Positions 28,693 to 38,518 of a DNA stretch of 64,000 bases are shown here, piece by piece. Position 1 is the stretch's first letter, and every line of letters begins with the position of its first letter. A program made the translations under genes and the position numbers. This DNA comes from Vasconcelosia minhoensis LEGE 07310. GTDB lineage: Bacteria; Cyanobacteriota; Cyanobacteriia; Phormidesmidales; Phormidesmidaceae. The stretch is from assembly GCF_015207255.1 (NCBI RefSeq), contig NZ_JADEXG010000001.1, positions 62,001-126,000 of the forward strand, read 5' to 3'. The notes under the pieces were generated by a model. The model saw only the letters and a list, made by a program, of their open reading frames with translations, was not told the origin of the DNA and searched no databases.

Positions 28693-28711
28693 CCCTGTTT
28701 TGAAAGCCGCT

Positions 28712-29365
28712 ATGGTCAACCCGGCAGTTCACCCGACAAACCCCGATGCCGACCTGGATCATTCCTTAGAGCGCTATCTGGGCCATACCCTACGCGAGCT
28801 CAGGCAAAAGCACGGTTTAACCCTGGCTGAGGTCGCCGACCAGTCGGGCGTTTCGCGGGGAATGCTGTCAAAGATTGAAAACGCCCAAACCGCGACCAGC
28901 CTCAGTACGTTGGCTAAAATTGCCGCTGCCCTGGGCGTCTCGATGGCGGCACTGTTTCGTAACTATGACATGCCCACCGGCGGGGCACAGCTGGTCAAGC
29001 AGGGTGAGGGTATGGAGGTTGTCCGTCGGGGCACGAAATGCGGCCATACCTATCACCTGCTGGCCTACGGGCAGGGGCCAACCAAGCTGTTTGAACCCTT
29101 CCTGATTACCCTGGATGACGCTTCCGAGGTGTTCCCCACCTTTGAGCATCCCGGCGTCGAGTTTATCTATATGCTGACCGGCAAACTGGAATATCGTCAC
29201 GGTCAGCAAACCTACCTGTTAGAGCCGGGCGATGCCCTCACCCTGCGCGGCGAGATTCCCCACGGCCCCGAGCGGCTGATAGAGCTACCAATCCAGTTCA
29301 TCACCACTATCTACTATGGAGAGCAGATGGAAGATCAGACCAGTGAATCCGTCTCTACCCGCTGA
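28712..29365 (+). CDS. XRE-family regulator with cupin sensor domain
   Basis: ATG 28712 (MVNPAVHPTN) is chosen over a TTG at 28700. Residues about 25-80 are a helix-turn-helix (LRELRQKHGLTLAEVADQSGVSRGMLSKIENAQ). Residues about 110-215 are a cupin barrel (FEHPGVEFIYMLTGKLEYRHG, LEPGDALTLRGEIPHGPERL) that would bind a small metabolite. Such proteins often control adjacent catabolic operons. It is divergent from the methyl-amine operon, with both start regions within 85 bases, so it is the obvious candidate regulator. Its end overlaps the next gene by 31 bases, tail to tail. Confidence 0.9.
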   Translation: MVNPAVHPTNPDADLDHSLERYLGHTLRELRQKHGLTLAEVADQSGVSRGMLSKIENAQTATSLSTLAKIAAALGVSMAALFRNYDMPTGGAQLVKQGEGMEVVRRGTKCGHTYHLLAYGQGPTKLFEPFLITLDDASEVFPTFEHPGVEFIYMLTGKLEYRHGQQTYLLEPGDALTLRGEIPHGPERLIELPIQFITTIYYGEQMEDQTSESVSTR

Positions 29366-30399
29366 GCCTGTAACCATCCCTTTAGCTGCTCCATGTCAGA
29401 AAAGCTAGTCAGCGCAACTGTTAGCAGATTTAGCTGTTCTAAAGACAGTGCCTGCACCTCATCCCTGACGTCAGTCGGCAGTTCGCCGAGTTGCCTGCTC
29501 AGGTTCTGAGATACTCTAGCCAACTCCGCCTGCTGCTGCGCCAGCCAGGTCTCTAGCTCTGTCAAAGTTGTGAAATCCAGCAGCGCTTCTCCCAGCCCCT
29601 CAATCTGCACCAGTGAAAGCACGGATATCTGAACCTGGATGCCCTCCGGTAAAGTACCCAGTCGGCGGGTGAGTAATCGATGGATGAGCGCGATCGCTTC
29701 CTGCCGCCGCCCTTCCTGCCGCCCTTCCTGCCGCCCTTCCTGTAGACCTTCCTGTAGACCTTCCTGCCGCCCTTCAGCTAAGATTTCCTGATAAATCACC
29801 GACTCCTGCATCGTTTCCTTCCTCAAAGCCTGCTGAATCAATCCTTTATCCAATACTAGCCCAGCTAAAATCGCCGTAGATGCAGCCACGTTGCTCTGGG
29901 TTCGAGCATCTGAAATCGCGTCAATCTGAGCCGCCACCTGCTGTAGCAGCTGAGGTCGGCTATCAGCCTGCGCCAGGACAGCCAGCGGTAGCAGACCAGA
30001 TCGTCTCAAAAAAAGTGTGGGTGACTGCTCCCAGAGGCGAATCACCTCAAACTCGTGATGCATCCCCGAAATCTCAAAGCTCGTTTGATAAACTGCTTGC
30101 GACTGGGTCTGCTTCAGATAGATCACCACCTGCCGCATCGCTTTGTGGGGAAAGCGGCGGTAAACCCGCAGGCGATAGTCGGCCATGCGAAAGGCCATGT
30201 CTGGGTCGGGGCGAGACTGGAATTCGAGCTGAAGAACAGTCTCTTCCGATTGCAGCAGGATCAGGACATCGGCTCGAATCGGCTCTAAAGAAAGTTCTGA
30301 AGGGCTGAGCTTGCTCAGAGCAACTGGCTCTCCCAGCAGCCAGGTAGCGAAGTCAGCTGAAAAGGTCTCGGCCAGAAACTTGCAGACAGTGTCGAACAT
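29335..30399 (-). CDS. Rpn-family/DUF4351 nuclease-like protein
   Basis: A 354-residue member of the Rpn/PD-(D/E)XK group (recombination-promoting nuclease, transposase_31-like), common in cyanobacteria. The N-terminal nuclease-like fold shows RADVLILLQSEETVLQLEFQSRPD, with the E-x-Q pair of the active site. A tandem EGRQ/EGLQ repeat sits in the middle. The C-terminus has two DUF4351-like segments (RRLGTLPEGIQVQISVLSL and RQLGELPTDVRDEVQALSL). The role in the cell is unknown; it may be a mobile-element relic. Confidence 0.85.
   Translation of the reverse strand: MFDTVCKFLAETFSADFATWLLGEPVALSKLSPSELSLEPIRADVLILLQSEETVLQLEFQSRPDPDMAFRMADYRLRVYRRFPHKAMRQVVIYLKQTQSQAVYQTSFEISGMHHEFEVIRLWEQSPTLFLRRSGLLPLAVLAQADSRPQLLQQVAAQIDAISDARTQSNVAASTAILAGLVLDKGLIQQALRKETMQESVIYQEILAEGRQEGLQEGLQEGRQEGRQEGRRQEAIALIHRLLTRRLGTLPEGIQVQISVLSLVQIEGLGEALLDFTTLTELETWLAQQQAELARVSQNLSRQLGELPTDVRDEVQALSLEQLNLLTVALTSFSDMEQLKGWLQAQRVETDSLV
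29710..29774. repeat. 12-base tandem repeat inside Rpn gene
   Basis: Units CTTCCTGCCGCC and CTTCCTGTAGAC alternate in tandem, encoding EGRQ and EGLQ on the minus strand. Copy number can change in 12-base steps without frameshift. Confidence 0.9.
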
Positions 30400-30453
30400 A
30401 AGCGCAATTTTATCATTGTGGGCTCCGTTACCAATACGCGAGCCGCATCGCCC

Positions 30454-31431
30454 TCAGGCTATGCCATCGGTACCGCTGCCGCAGATTAAGGCGCAGACCT
30501 GTTCTCCTGCTGCGGGCTGATACTGAGTGAAAAGGGCCGAGATCGCGGCTGCCCCGCTCAGCTCAGCCGCTACCCCCAGCTCAAACCAGAGCCAGCGAGC
30601 CGCCGTTCGCATGTCATCATCGCTAACGAGCACGATCTGATCGACGTTTTGCTCAATCAGGCCAAAGTTGATTGGGGCAGACCGGCGAGGAGCGAGCGTG
30701 TTAGCGGCGGTCGTAATCTGGTCGAGTTCAGTCACCCGGCCCTGGCGGCGGCTTTCGTAGAGGGTCGCTGCCCCAACTGGCTCTACCCCAATAATTTTAA
30801 GGCTGGGCTTAAGTGTCTTAGCAGCTAAGCTAATGCCGCTAATCAGACCGCCGCCGCCAATTGCTACGACCAGGGTATCCATCTGGGGCAGCGCCGCCAG
30901 CATTTCCAGGCCCAGAGTGCCTTGCCCGGCAATAATTTGGGGATCGGCAAAAGGATGAAGGTAGGCCAGCCCTTTCTCGGCAGCTAAAGCGGTCGCCGCC
31001 CGATTCGCCGCGTCCCAGTCGGCTCCTTCCATCACCACAGATGCGCCCCACTGCCGCAGCTTCTCAGCCTTCGCAGGCGGTGTGTTTTCGCCTAGATAAA
31101 TCGTAGTTGGCACCTGAGCAATCCAGCCGGCATAGGCGACGGCGAGGCCGTGATTGCCGCCCGAGGCGGTGACAATGCCCCGCGAGATGAGGTCTTGGGG
31201 AAGCGAAAGCAGCTTATTAACCGCGCCTCTCGCCTTAAAAGAGCCCGTGACCTGGAGGCATTCCAGCTTGAGCCAGAGGTCATAGTCGCCCAGCGGCTGC
31301 TTCAATGCCTTGGCCGAAATCATTGGCGTTTGGCGAACGTGAGGCGAGATCGCGTCCCTGGCCCGCTCCACATCGGCCAGCGTCACCGTCGGACTGTCTG
31401 TACTGCCAGAATTCACCGGGTCTGGATGCAT
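30454..31431 (-). CDS. Threonine/serine dehydratase (PLP)
   Basis: A 325-residue fold-type II PLP enzyme. TGSFKARGA holds the Schiff-base lysine, ASGGNHGLAVA binds phosphate-side substrate, and IGGGGLISG is the PLP phosphate loop. It lacks the C-terminal ACT-like regulatory domain of biosynthetic IlvA, so it is closer to the catabolic or racemase-like group that deaminates threonine or serine. It begins six bases after pyrG, so the two may share a transcript. Confidence 0.9.
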   Translation of the reverse strand: MHPDPVNSGSTDSPTVTLADVERARDAISPHVRQTPMISAKALKQPLGDYDLWLKLECLQVTGSFKARGAVNKLLSLPQDLISRGIVTASGGNHGLAVAYAGWIAQVPTTIYLGENTPPAKAEKLRQWGASVVMEGADWDAANRAATALAAEKGLAYLHPFADPQIIAGQGTLGLEMLAALPQMDTLVVAIGGGGLISGISLAAKTLKPSLKIIGVEPVGAATLYESRRQGRVTELDQITTAANTLAPRRSAPINFGLIEQNVDQIVLVSDDDMRTAARWLWFELGVAAELSGAAAISALFTQYQPAAGEQVCALICGSGTDGIA

Positions 31432-31437
31432 GACAGC

Positions 31438-33159
<1,722 letters not shown>

Positions 33160-33211
33160 TCAATAACCCCGTACAGCCACTAGGGATAGAGTCGTATAGA
33201 TAGGAGCGCTG

Positions 33212-33675
33212 ATGATTACAATACGGCTGTTTAAAGTTGAGGATGCTGAGCCAATCGCGCGACTGTTTCATCAGACGGTGCGGGAAGTCAACGTTCGCGA
33301 TTATTCAGCCAGCCAGGTCAGAGCTTGGGCACCGGATGACATTCATTTTCGAGACTGGGCCAAAATATGCTCAAATCGGTTTACCTATGTCGCTGATGAC
33401 AGCGGGGTGATTGCCGGATTTGGAGAGCTTGAGTCCAATGGGCATATCGACTGCTTCTACTGCCACAAGGACTATCAGCGTCGGGGTGTGGGCAGCCAGC
33501 TCTATCGAGCAATCGAAGCGAAAGCGGCTGAGCTAGCCGTGGACCGGTTATTCACAGAGGCCAGCATTAGCGCCAAGCCTTTTTTGAACGCATGGGATTT
33601 TCAGTGGTTAAAAAACAGGAAGTGAGCCGCCGAGGCGAAACCTTCACCAACTACGCCATGGAAAAGTCGCTGTAG
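33212..33675 (+). pseudogene. GNAT acetyltransferase with a 3' frameshift
   Basis: The intact frame (33212-33625, 137 residues) has the GNAT acetyl-CoA site YQRRGVGSQLYRAIE and EASISAKPF, but its last dozen residues do not fit the family. In the next frame the proper end follows: ERMGFSVVKKQEVSRRGETFTNYAMEKSL, stop at 33673-33675. One extra T in the T6 run at 33579-33584 would join the two. It may be a true frameshift, slippage-tolerant expression, or a sequencing slip. The short form would lack the last strand of the fold. Confidence 0.85.
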
Positions 33676-33845
33676 TTTTGCTTCAGCCGCTCCAATGCCT
33701 GCTGCTCGTAGTCAGATAGCGGGTCTGCTGCCGAGAGCCAGTGATGAAAAAACGGATCGTCGCGATCGCGCACCAGCCCAACCGTTTCCCTCAGGTCGCT
33801 GAGGCTGAGGCTAGTCACCGGCTGTGAAGCCGCGGATGCATTCAT
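33651..33845 (-). CDS. Small protein, probable fragment
   Basis: A 64-residue frame with LSLSDLRETVGLVRDRDDPFFHHWLSAADPLSDYEQQALERLKQNYSDF. This resembles the first segment of a larger cyanobacterial protein group annotated as restriction-endonuclease-like, in which the nuclease part would follow. Here it stops after the first helix pair, overlapping the frameshifted acetyltransferase end. It is probably a truncated remnant, though a short functional protein is possible. Confidence 0.45.
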   Translation of the reverse strand: MNASAASQPVTSLSLSDLRETVGLVRDRDDPFFHHWLSAADPLSDYEQQALERLKQNYSDFSMA

Positions 33846-33872
33846 CAGGAGTACCGATTAGTGGGGCTGACC

Positions 33873-34085
33873 TTAACCATTCGCGGGCTGCCCAGGCGGG
33901 GTTTCTTGCTTAATTTGCTGCGTCGTGGCGGACCACCCCTTAGTTTGTAGCGATACTATTTTCCTGGCGCTTTCAGATTGTCTCTTTTTCCAATCAGCAA
34001 ATATTGCTTTGAAGTCGTAGTTGAAAGCCTTTGCGTGCTCTTCGCGGATTCGATACAGCTCTTCTAAAACCGGATCTTCCCACAT
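33873..34085 (-). CDS. Small hypothetical protein (MWEDP family)
   Basis: A 70-residue protein starting MWEDPVLEELYRIREEHAKAFNYDFKAIFADWKKRQ. This N-terminus is familiar from many short cyanobacterial genes that sit beside small toxin or nuclease genes, so an antitoxin-like role is possible. It lies 27 bases upstream of the 64-residue fragment on the same strand, which might have been its partner. No domain with known function is seen. Confidence 0.6.
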   Translation of the reverse strand: MWEDPVLEELYRIREEHAKAFNYDFKAIFADWKKRQSESARKIVSLQTKGWSATTQQIKQETPPGQPANG

Positions 34086-34148
34086 GGGCTACTCCCCCAT
34101 TAATTCGTAAGGTGTACAAACTGGTGCAAGCTGTTCCGACCTTTATGG

Positions 34149-34376
34149 CTAAGTAGGCGTGTTTTGCAGATCCGGTTTTTCCTCTGGGACGATCGCGCCT
34201 TCCACCGGGCAAACCTGGAGGCAGATGCCGCAGTCGATGCAGGTGTCGAAGTCGATCCAGTACCAGTCGGTACCCTTGGTATTTTTGCCGGGGCCTTCGT
34301 GGATGCAGGCGACGGGGCAGGCGTCTACGCAGTCGGCGACGCCTTCGCAAACGTTGGTGATGATGGAGTGAGCCAC
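34149..34376 (-). CDS. Bacterial-type ferredoxin with two iron-sulfur motifs
   Basis: A 75-residue ferredoxin. Cysteines occur as C-x4-DC-x3-CP-x2-C (VCEGVADCVDACPVACI) and CIDCGICLQVCP. The first motif has the spacing of 3Fe-4S/7Fe types and the second binds 4Fe-4S. The residues between, HEGPGKNTKGTDWYWID, are conserved in cyanobacterial homologues. It carries single electrons in the cytoplasm; the partner cannot be read from this isolated position. Confidence 0.92.
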   Translation of the reverse strand: MAHSIITNVCEGVADCVDACPVACIHEGPGKNTKGTDWYWIDFDTCIDCGICLQVCPVEGAIVPEEKPDLQNTPT

Positions 34377-34420
34377 GGTTTCACTTGAGTAACGAGCTTC
34401 TCTAATCTAGCTCACGCCGA

Positions 34421-35626
34421 CTAGCCGAGCGCTTCAATCTCCGGCAGGCCCTGGGCCGCAATCCAGGCAATCCGCCCAATCCGGCGTTTTTGGGCAATTT
34501 CCCGAACGGTCGGGGGCGGTGTTTCCGGATCCAGATGCAGCTCTACCCGCACCAGGTTGGCCGACTGGCGAATGGTTTGGGCATAGGCCAGGGCAGCCGC
34601 GATCGCGTCCGTCTGGGTCGCCACCACCAGCCAGTCGCTGGGCGGCGTTTCCGTCGGCAGCTGGCCGCTGGGTAGCAAGACCTGGTGCAGCGCTTCGACA
34701 TTGAGGATAAAGCCAATTCCGGGCGAGCTCTCACCCTGGGGATGGTAGACCCCGAGCAGATGGTCATAGCGACCGCCCTGGCCCAAAATTCGCCGCTGGC
34801 CGACCACTTCAAAAACGATGCCGGTGTAATAGTCGTAGGTCCGAATCAGGCTGAGGTCGAGGATCAGCGCTGGGGCCTGCTCCACTGTCTCGAACAGTTC
34901 TACTAGCCCCTTCAGATGGCTGACGATTGCCTGCTGGTCAAGGTCTAGGTCAAACGCCTGGAGCGATCGCAGTACCGCCTGCGGCTGGCCGCGCAGATCC
35001 ATTAGCCGCAGCGCTCGCTTCTGAAGCGATTCAGACAAGGGCAGGGCTTCTAGGGTGACCCGATCGAGGGTTGCGATCGCGTGACGCACCTGCTGCCGCA
35101 GCGTCTCTGGAAAGGCAGACAGCAGCGAATAGGTGAGGGCAGCTTCGCCGAGCACAATATGGGTATCCGTCAGGTTGAGTCCCCTGAGACAGTCGGTTAG
35201 CAGCAGCAGTACCTCGGCATCGGCTGTGAGGCCGTCTGCGCCCAGCAGCTCGACCCCGGCCTGATAATATTCCTGCTGGCCGCCGTGGCTGCTAGTTTCC
35301 GTATGCTGAAATACATTGGCGCTGTAGTAGAGCCGCTGCGGATAGGTGACTGCCGCCAGGCGCGTCACTGCCGTCCGGGCTATGGAGGCCGTCAGCTCGG
35401 GTCGTAGCCCCAGCCGTCCACCCTGAAAACGCTGGAGTTCAATCACCTCAGATTGCTCAATCGCTCCGCCTGCCATCAGCGTCTCCATCGTCTCGACGGT
35501 AGAGGTGATGATCCGGTGGTAGCCCCAGCGCTGAAAGACCTGCTCTAGGCGGTCCTCGATCCAGCGCTTCTGAGCGACATCGTGAGGCAGGAGGTCGCGG
35601 CCACCCGCGGGGGGTTGATAGATCAT
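34421..35626 (-). CDS. hisZ: ATP phosphoribosyltransferase regulatory subunit
   Basis: A 401-residue HisRS paralogue. ATG 35626 (MIYQPPAGGRDLLPHDV) is the family start. Class II synthetase motif 2-like regions and a histidine-site-like RTYDYYTGIVFEV are retained, but the anticodon-binding part is reduced. This marks it as HisZ, which activates short-form HisG in histidine biosynthesis, rather than HisS. Such HisZ/short HisG pairs are usual in cyanobacteria. It is not next to other his genes. Confidence 0.88.
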   Translation of the reverse strand: MIYQPPAGGRDLLPHDVAQKRWIEDRLEQVFQRWGYHRIITSTVETMETLMAGGAIEQSEVIELQRFQGGRLGLRPELTASIARTAVTRLAAVTYPQRLYYSANVFQHTETSSHGGQQEYYQAGVELLGADGLTADAEVLLLLTDCLRGLNLTDTHIVLGEAALTYSLLSAFPETLRQQVRHAIATLDRVTLEALPLSESLQKRALRLMDLRGQPQAVLRSLQAFDLDLDQQAIVSHLKGLVELFETVEQAPALILDLSLIRTYDYYTGIVFEVVGQRRILGQGGRYDHLLGVYHPQGESSPGIGFILNVEALHQVLLPSGQLPTETPPSDWLVVATQTDAIAAALAYAQTIRQSANLVRVELHLDPETPPPTVREIAQKRRIGRIAWIAAQGLPEIEALG

Positions 35627-35667
35627 GGAGCGCTGGTTTATCAAGTGTGCTGTCTAGGGAGTATTAT

Positions 35668-36567
35668 CTACTGTTTTTTGCCTCCGAAGAGACCGTTGAG
35701 AAAACCGCTGCCCTTCTTCGACGGCTCGGTCGAAACCCGAGCGGCCCGCTTTTCAGCGGCCTGAAAGCGCTCCCGGATTTCAGTCGCTATCGGGTCACTG
35801 GCATTAAACTCTAGCGACCGCTTGAGATGAATTTTAGCCATCGTTTCTTGCCCGGCTTTGAGATATAGCTTAGCGAGGTAGCTGTGGCAAGGGGCGCTTT
35901 GGGGATGAGCCGCGATCGCCTGCCGCAGTTCCAGAATACCCCGGTCGAAGTCGCGCTTGTATTCAAACTCCTTGGCCCGGTTGATATAGCCTTCAATCAT
36001 CGTCTCGTGGTGACGGCGTTGGGGTGGCGGCGCACTGGCCTGCTCCGCTTCAGGCTCAGCGGTGGTTGGCGGCTTGGGCAGGGCGCTTTCCAGGTTGTCC
36101 TTACAGGCCAGATAGGCGGCATTGAGCTGGCTGATTTGACCGATCAGCTCCAGCGCCTGCTCCATGATCTCGTACTGCCGCTTGCTGAGCTTTTGCAGCA
36201 CCGTCATGTAGTTGTAGTCCAGATTACTGCTGTCAGCGGCCAGGGCCTTGGCGGCGGGGCTGGTTAGCAGTAGGGAAGCGGGCTGGCAAGACAGCTGCTG
36301 GCCCTTCATCCGCACCAAAATATTGTGTTCGGTCAAGGGCTTTTCCTTGCCCAGCGTTTCGTAAGCCGGGTTAACCAGTTTTGAGAGCAGCTCGCTGGCC
36401 TGCTGTTTCTGGCTCTCGCTAGCGCCGCTCCAGCTGTCGGGGTGAAGCTTGCGGGTAATTTCGAGATACCGCTTCCGGACCTGTTTCGGCTGAGCCGTCA
36501 GCGGCAGTCCCAGTACCGCATGGTGGTCGATAATCTCTAGTTTGAATAGTCCCTGGTCGATATTCAT
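35668..36567 (-). CDS. J-domain protein with TPR-like C-terminus
   Basis: From ATG 36567 (MNIDQGLFKLEII) the product is 299 residues. The N-terminal J-domain (HHAVLGLPLTAQPKQVRKRYLEITRKLHPDSW) carries the HPD tripeptide that stimulates DnaK. A Pro/Ala/Glu-rich hinge near residue 175 leads to TPR-like helices (RAKEFEYKRDFDRGILELRQAIAAHPQSAPCHSYLAKLYLKAG). The end, GSGFLNGLFGGKKQ, is flexible. It is probably a specialised DnaK co-chaperone; the client is unknown. Confidence 0.9.
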   Translation of the reverse strand: MNIDQGLFKLEIIDHHAVLGLPLTAQPKQVRKRYLEITRKLHPDSWSGASESQKQQASELLSKLVNPAYETLGKEKPLTEHNILVRMKGQQLSCQPASLLLTSPAAKALAADSSNLDYNYMTVLQKLSKRQYEIMEQALELIGQISQLNAAYLACKDNLESALPKPPTTAEPEAEQASAPPPQRRHHETMIEGYINRAKEFEYKRDFDRGILELRQAIAAHPQSAPCHSYLAKLYLKAGQETMAKIHLKRSLEFNASDPIATEIRERFQAAEKRAARVSTEPSKKGSGFLNGLFGGKKQ

Positions 36568-36657
36568 GGCCACCTTCAATGCTGATGGCTTAAGAATGCC
36601 CAAAATCAATCCGGCGTTTTTACTTACAGCACGTTTTTTGATTGATAGGGCGCCGCG

Positions 36658-37488
36658 CTATGACTTAGGGATAAATCGCTCCAACGGCTTCACCTGAGCC
36701 AGCTCATGGCTGAGCTGGCTGTGAATCGGGCCATTGCTCGCCAGAATTCGCCCCGACTCAATGTCAAAGGGGCTCTGGTCATAGGCGGTTACCTGTCCAC
36801 CGGCTTCCTGTACCAGGATCACGCCCGCCGCCACATCCCAAGGCGATAGCCCCCGCTCCCAGTAGCCATCCAGCCGACCGCAGGCGACGTAGGCCAAGTC
36901 GATGGCCGCTGAGCCACCGCGACGGACGCCGCGAGTCAGGTGGGTGAGCTGACAAAATTCGGCGTAGTTATTGTCGGCGGTTTCCCGGCGGTCGTAGGCA
37001 AAGCCGGTGACCAGCAGGCTGTCGGCTAGGCTATCGGTCTCAGAGACCCGGATGGGCTGCCGGTTGCAGGTCGCACCCAGCCCCCGCGCTGCTCGAAACA
37101 GGTCGCCCCGCACCGGGTCAAAAATTGCCCCTACGGCGGGTACGCCCTCGATTAGCAGGCCCACCGAGACGGCGCAGAAGGGATACTGATGGGTATAGTT
37201 GGTGGTGCCGTCGAGCGGATCGACCGCCCAAACCAGGGGATTGTCGTTGGTCCCTAACCGGCCTGACTCTTCGGCCAGGATAGCGTGGTCTGGCAGATGC
37301 CGCCGCAGCACCCCCAGCACTTCGACCTCAGCCGCCTTATCGGCTTCCGTCACCAGGTCGCCGGGTCGGCCTTTTTGCTGAATGTCGGACAGCTGGCCCC
37401 AGTAGCGCTGGAGCACCGCACCACCGGCTTGGGCCGCCTCGGTCGCGATCGCCAAAAAGCGCTGGAGGTGATCAGAGGAATAGGACAT
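36658..37488 (-). CDS. Inositol monophosphatase family protein
   Basis: A 276-residue Mg2+-dependent sugar phosphatase. Metal-site motifs are AEESGRLG, WAVDPLDGTTNYTHQYPF and SPWDVAAGVILVQEAGG. Related enzymes remove phosphate from inositol-1-phosphate, histidinol phosphate or fructose bisphosphate, so the exact substrate is open. It starts three bases after the ferredoxin gene, suggesting an operon. Confidence 0.92.
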   Translation of the reverse strand: MSYSSDHLQRFLAIATEAAQAGGAVLQRYWGQLSDIQQKGRPGDLVTEADKAAEVEVLGVLRRHLPDHAILAEESGRLGTNDNPLVWAVDPLDGTTNYTHQYPFCAVSVGLLIEGVPAVGAIFDPVRGDLFRAARGLGATCNRQPIRVSETDSLADSLLVTGFAYDRRETADNNYAEFCQLTHLTRGVRRGGSAAIDLAYVACGRLDGYWERGLSPWDVAAGVILVQEAGGQVTAYDQSPFDIESGRILASNGPIHSQLSHELAQVKPLERFIPKS

Positions 37489-37491
37489 GGG

Positions 37492-37860
37492 CTAATCTTC
37501 GTCTAGGGGGAGGCCAAAGCGAACTTTGCCCTTAGCAAAATAGCGGCCAAACTGAAGCTCGTAAACCTCATCTTCGTCCTGGGTTTCGACCTCTAAGTCG
37601 CTGCGGGGATAGCTGACGCAGAGGAGGGCATAGCCCTGCTGGCGCAGCTTGGGCGACAGCCCCATAGCCTCGGGCTGATCCACCTCACCGGATAGGATGC
37701 GGGCGGCGCAGGTGGTGCAGGCCCCGTTGCGGCAGGCAAAGGGCAGGTCGGCACCCTGGGTTTCGGCCGACTGTAGGATGTAGCGATCGCGCGGCACCTG
37801 CACGGTATAGGTCTCCCCTTTCTGACGATGGTGAATGCGGACGCGGTAGGTGGGGGACAT
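37492..37860 (-). CDS. 2Fe-2S plant-type ferredoxin
   Basis: From ATG 37860 (MSPTYRVRIHHRQK) the product is 122 residues. The 2Fe-2S ligands appear as ACRNGACTTCAARIL plus a later Cys in YALLCVSYP. The C-terminal extension (EDEVYELQFGRYFAKGKVRFG) is longer than in PetF, so it belongs to the longer group of minor cyanobacterial ferredoxins. The frame upstream of 37860 lacks family similarity. Confidence 0.92.
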   Translation of the reverse strand: MSPTYRVRIHHRQKGETYTVQVPRDRYILQSAETQGADLPFACRNGACTTCAARILSGEVDQPEAMGLSPKLRQQGYALLCVSYPRSDLEVETQDEDEVYELQFGRYFAKGKVRFGLPLDED

Positions 37861-38002
37861 AAAGGCAAAATGCGGCTTGAGCTGACCGCTTTCTATGTTC
37901 GCACGAAAGTCCGGGAATGTTGGGCAGCCGTCCTGGAAACGGTCGTTTTTTGCTAGGATGGCTAAGCCATATTGCAAATATCGTGGCAGCTCTTTCTGAG
38001 CT

Positions 38003-38087
38003 TGGAGAGGTGGCCGAGCGGTTTAAGGCGCAGCACTGGAAATGCTGTGTAGGGCAACTTACCGAGGGTTCGAATCCCTCCCTCTCC
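38003..38087 (+). tRNA. tRNA-Ser (GGA)
   Basis: The acceptor stem GGAGAGG pairs with CCTCTCC, followed by discriminator G. The D arm has GGCCGAGCGG. The anticodon stem CAGCA/TGCTG frames loop CTGGAAA with anticodon GGA. A long variable arm and T-loop GGTTCGAATCC follow. CCA is not encoded. An AT-rich toxin-antitoxin segment begins right after it. Confidence 0.96.
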
Positions 38088-38133
38088 GTTGTTTACAATT
38101 TAAACTTTTCTTTTTGAAATTTTTATGCTGAGC

Positions 38134-38153
38134 TTGTCTCATATATGAGACAA
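38134..38153. promoter_or_regulatory. 20-bp palindromic operator before HigBA-type pair
   Basis: TTGTCTCATATATGAGACAA is a perfect 20-bp palindrome, 20 bases before the toxin GTG. The downstream antitoxin has a helix-turn-helix, so autoregulation at this site is likely. Confidence 0.7.
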
Positions 38154-38173
38154 AATAGGGAGTAGGGTATAGC

Positions 38174-38515
38174 GTGAGCGCTGAGCAATGGGAAATTCAG
38201 AAATATGTCACCGAGTCTGATGTATGCCCATTTGATCGATGGTTTGAAACGCTAGATAAGCAAACTCAAGCCAGAATTGATGTCCGGTTCGATCGGCTGA
38301 GGCTTGGGAATTTTGGAGATCATAAGAGTGTAGGGGAAGGAGTATATGAGTTGCGATTTAGCTTTGGCCCAGGGTTTAGGGTGTACTACGGCTTTGCTGG
38401 AAGGCGATTAGTCCTTCTCCTTGCAGGTGGGTCAAAGAAGGATCAGAGTAGGGACATAAAAGCATCTCAAAAGTTTTGGAAAGCATTTCAGAGCGAAAGA
38501 CGTAGAGGAACATAA
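38174..38515 (+). CDS. RelE/HigB-type toxin
   Basis: A 113-residue protein of the addiction-module killer group: FDRWFETLDKQTQARIDVRFDRLRLGNFGD, GVYELRFSFGPGFRVYYGF, LLLAGGSKKDQSRDI. This is the RelE fold, which usually cleaves mRNA on the ribosome. It starts with GTG 38174 preceded by GGGAGTAGGG. The toxin-first order with the antitoxin three bases downstream is the HigBA arrangement. Confidence 0.92.
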   Translation: MSAEQWEIQKYVTESDVCPFDRWFETLDKQTQARIDVRFDRLRLGNFGDHKSVGEGVYELRFSFGPGFRVYYGFAGRRLVLLLAGGSKKDQSRDIKASQKFWKAFQSERRRGT

Positions 38516-38518
38516 AAA

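Noticed and set aside
34421-35626. Histidyl-tRNA synthetase (hisS)
   Set aside because: Length about 400 residues and a reduced anticodon-binding end fit HisZ; the start MIYQPPAGGRDLLP is that of cyanobacterial HisZ.
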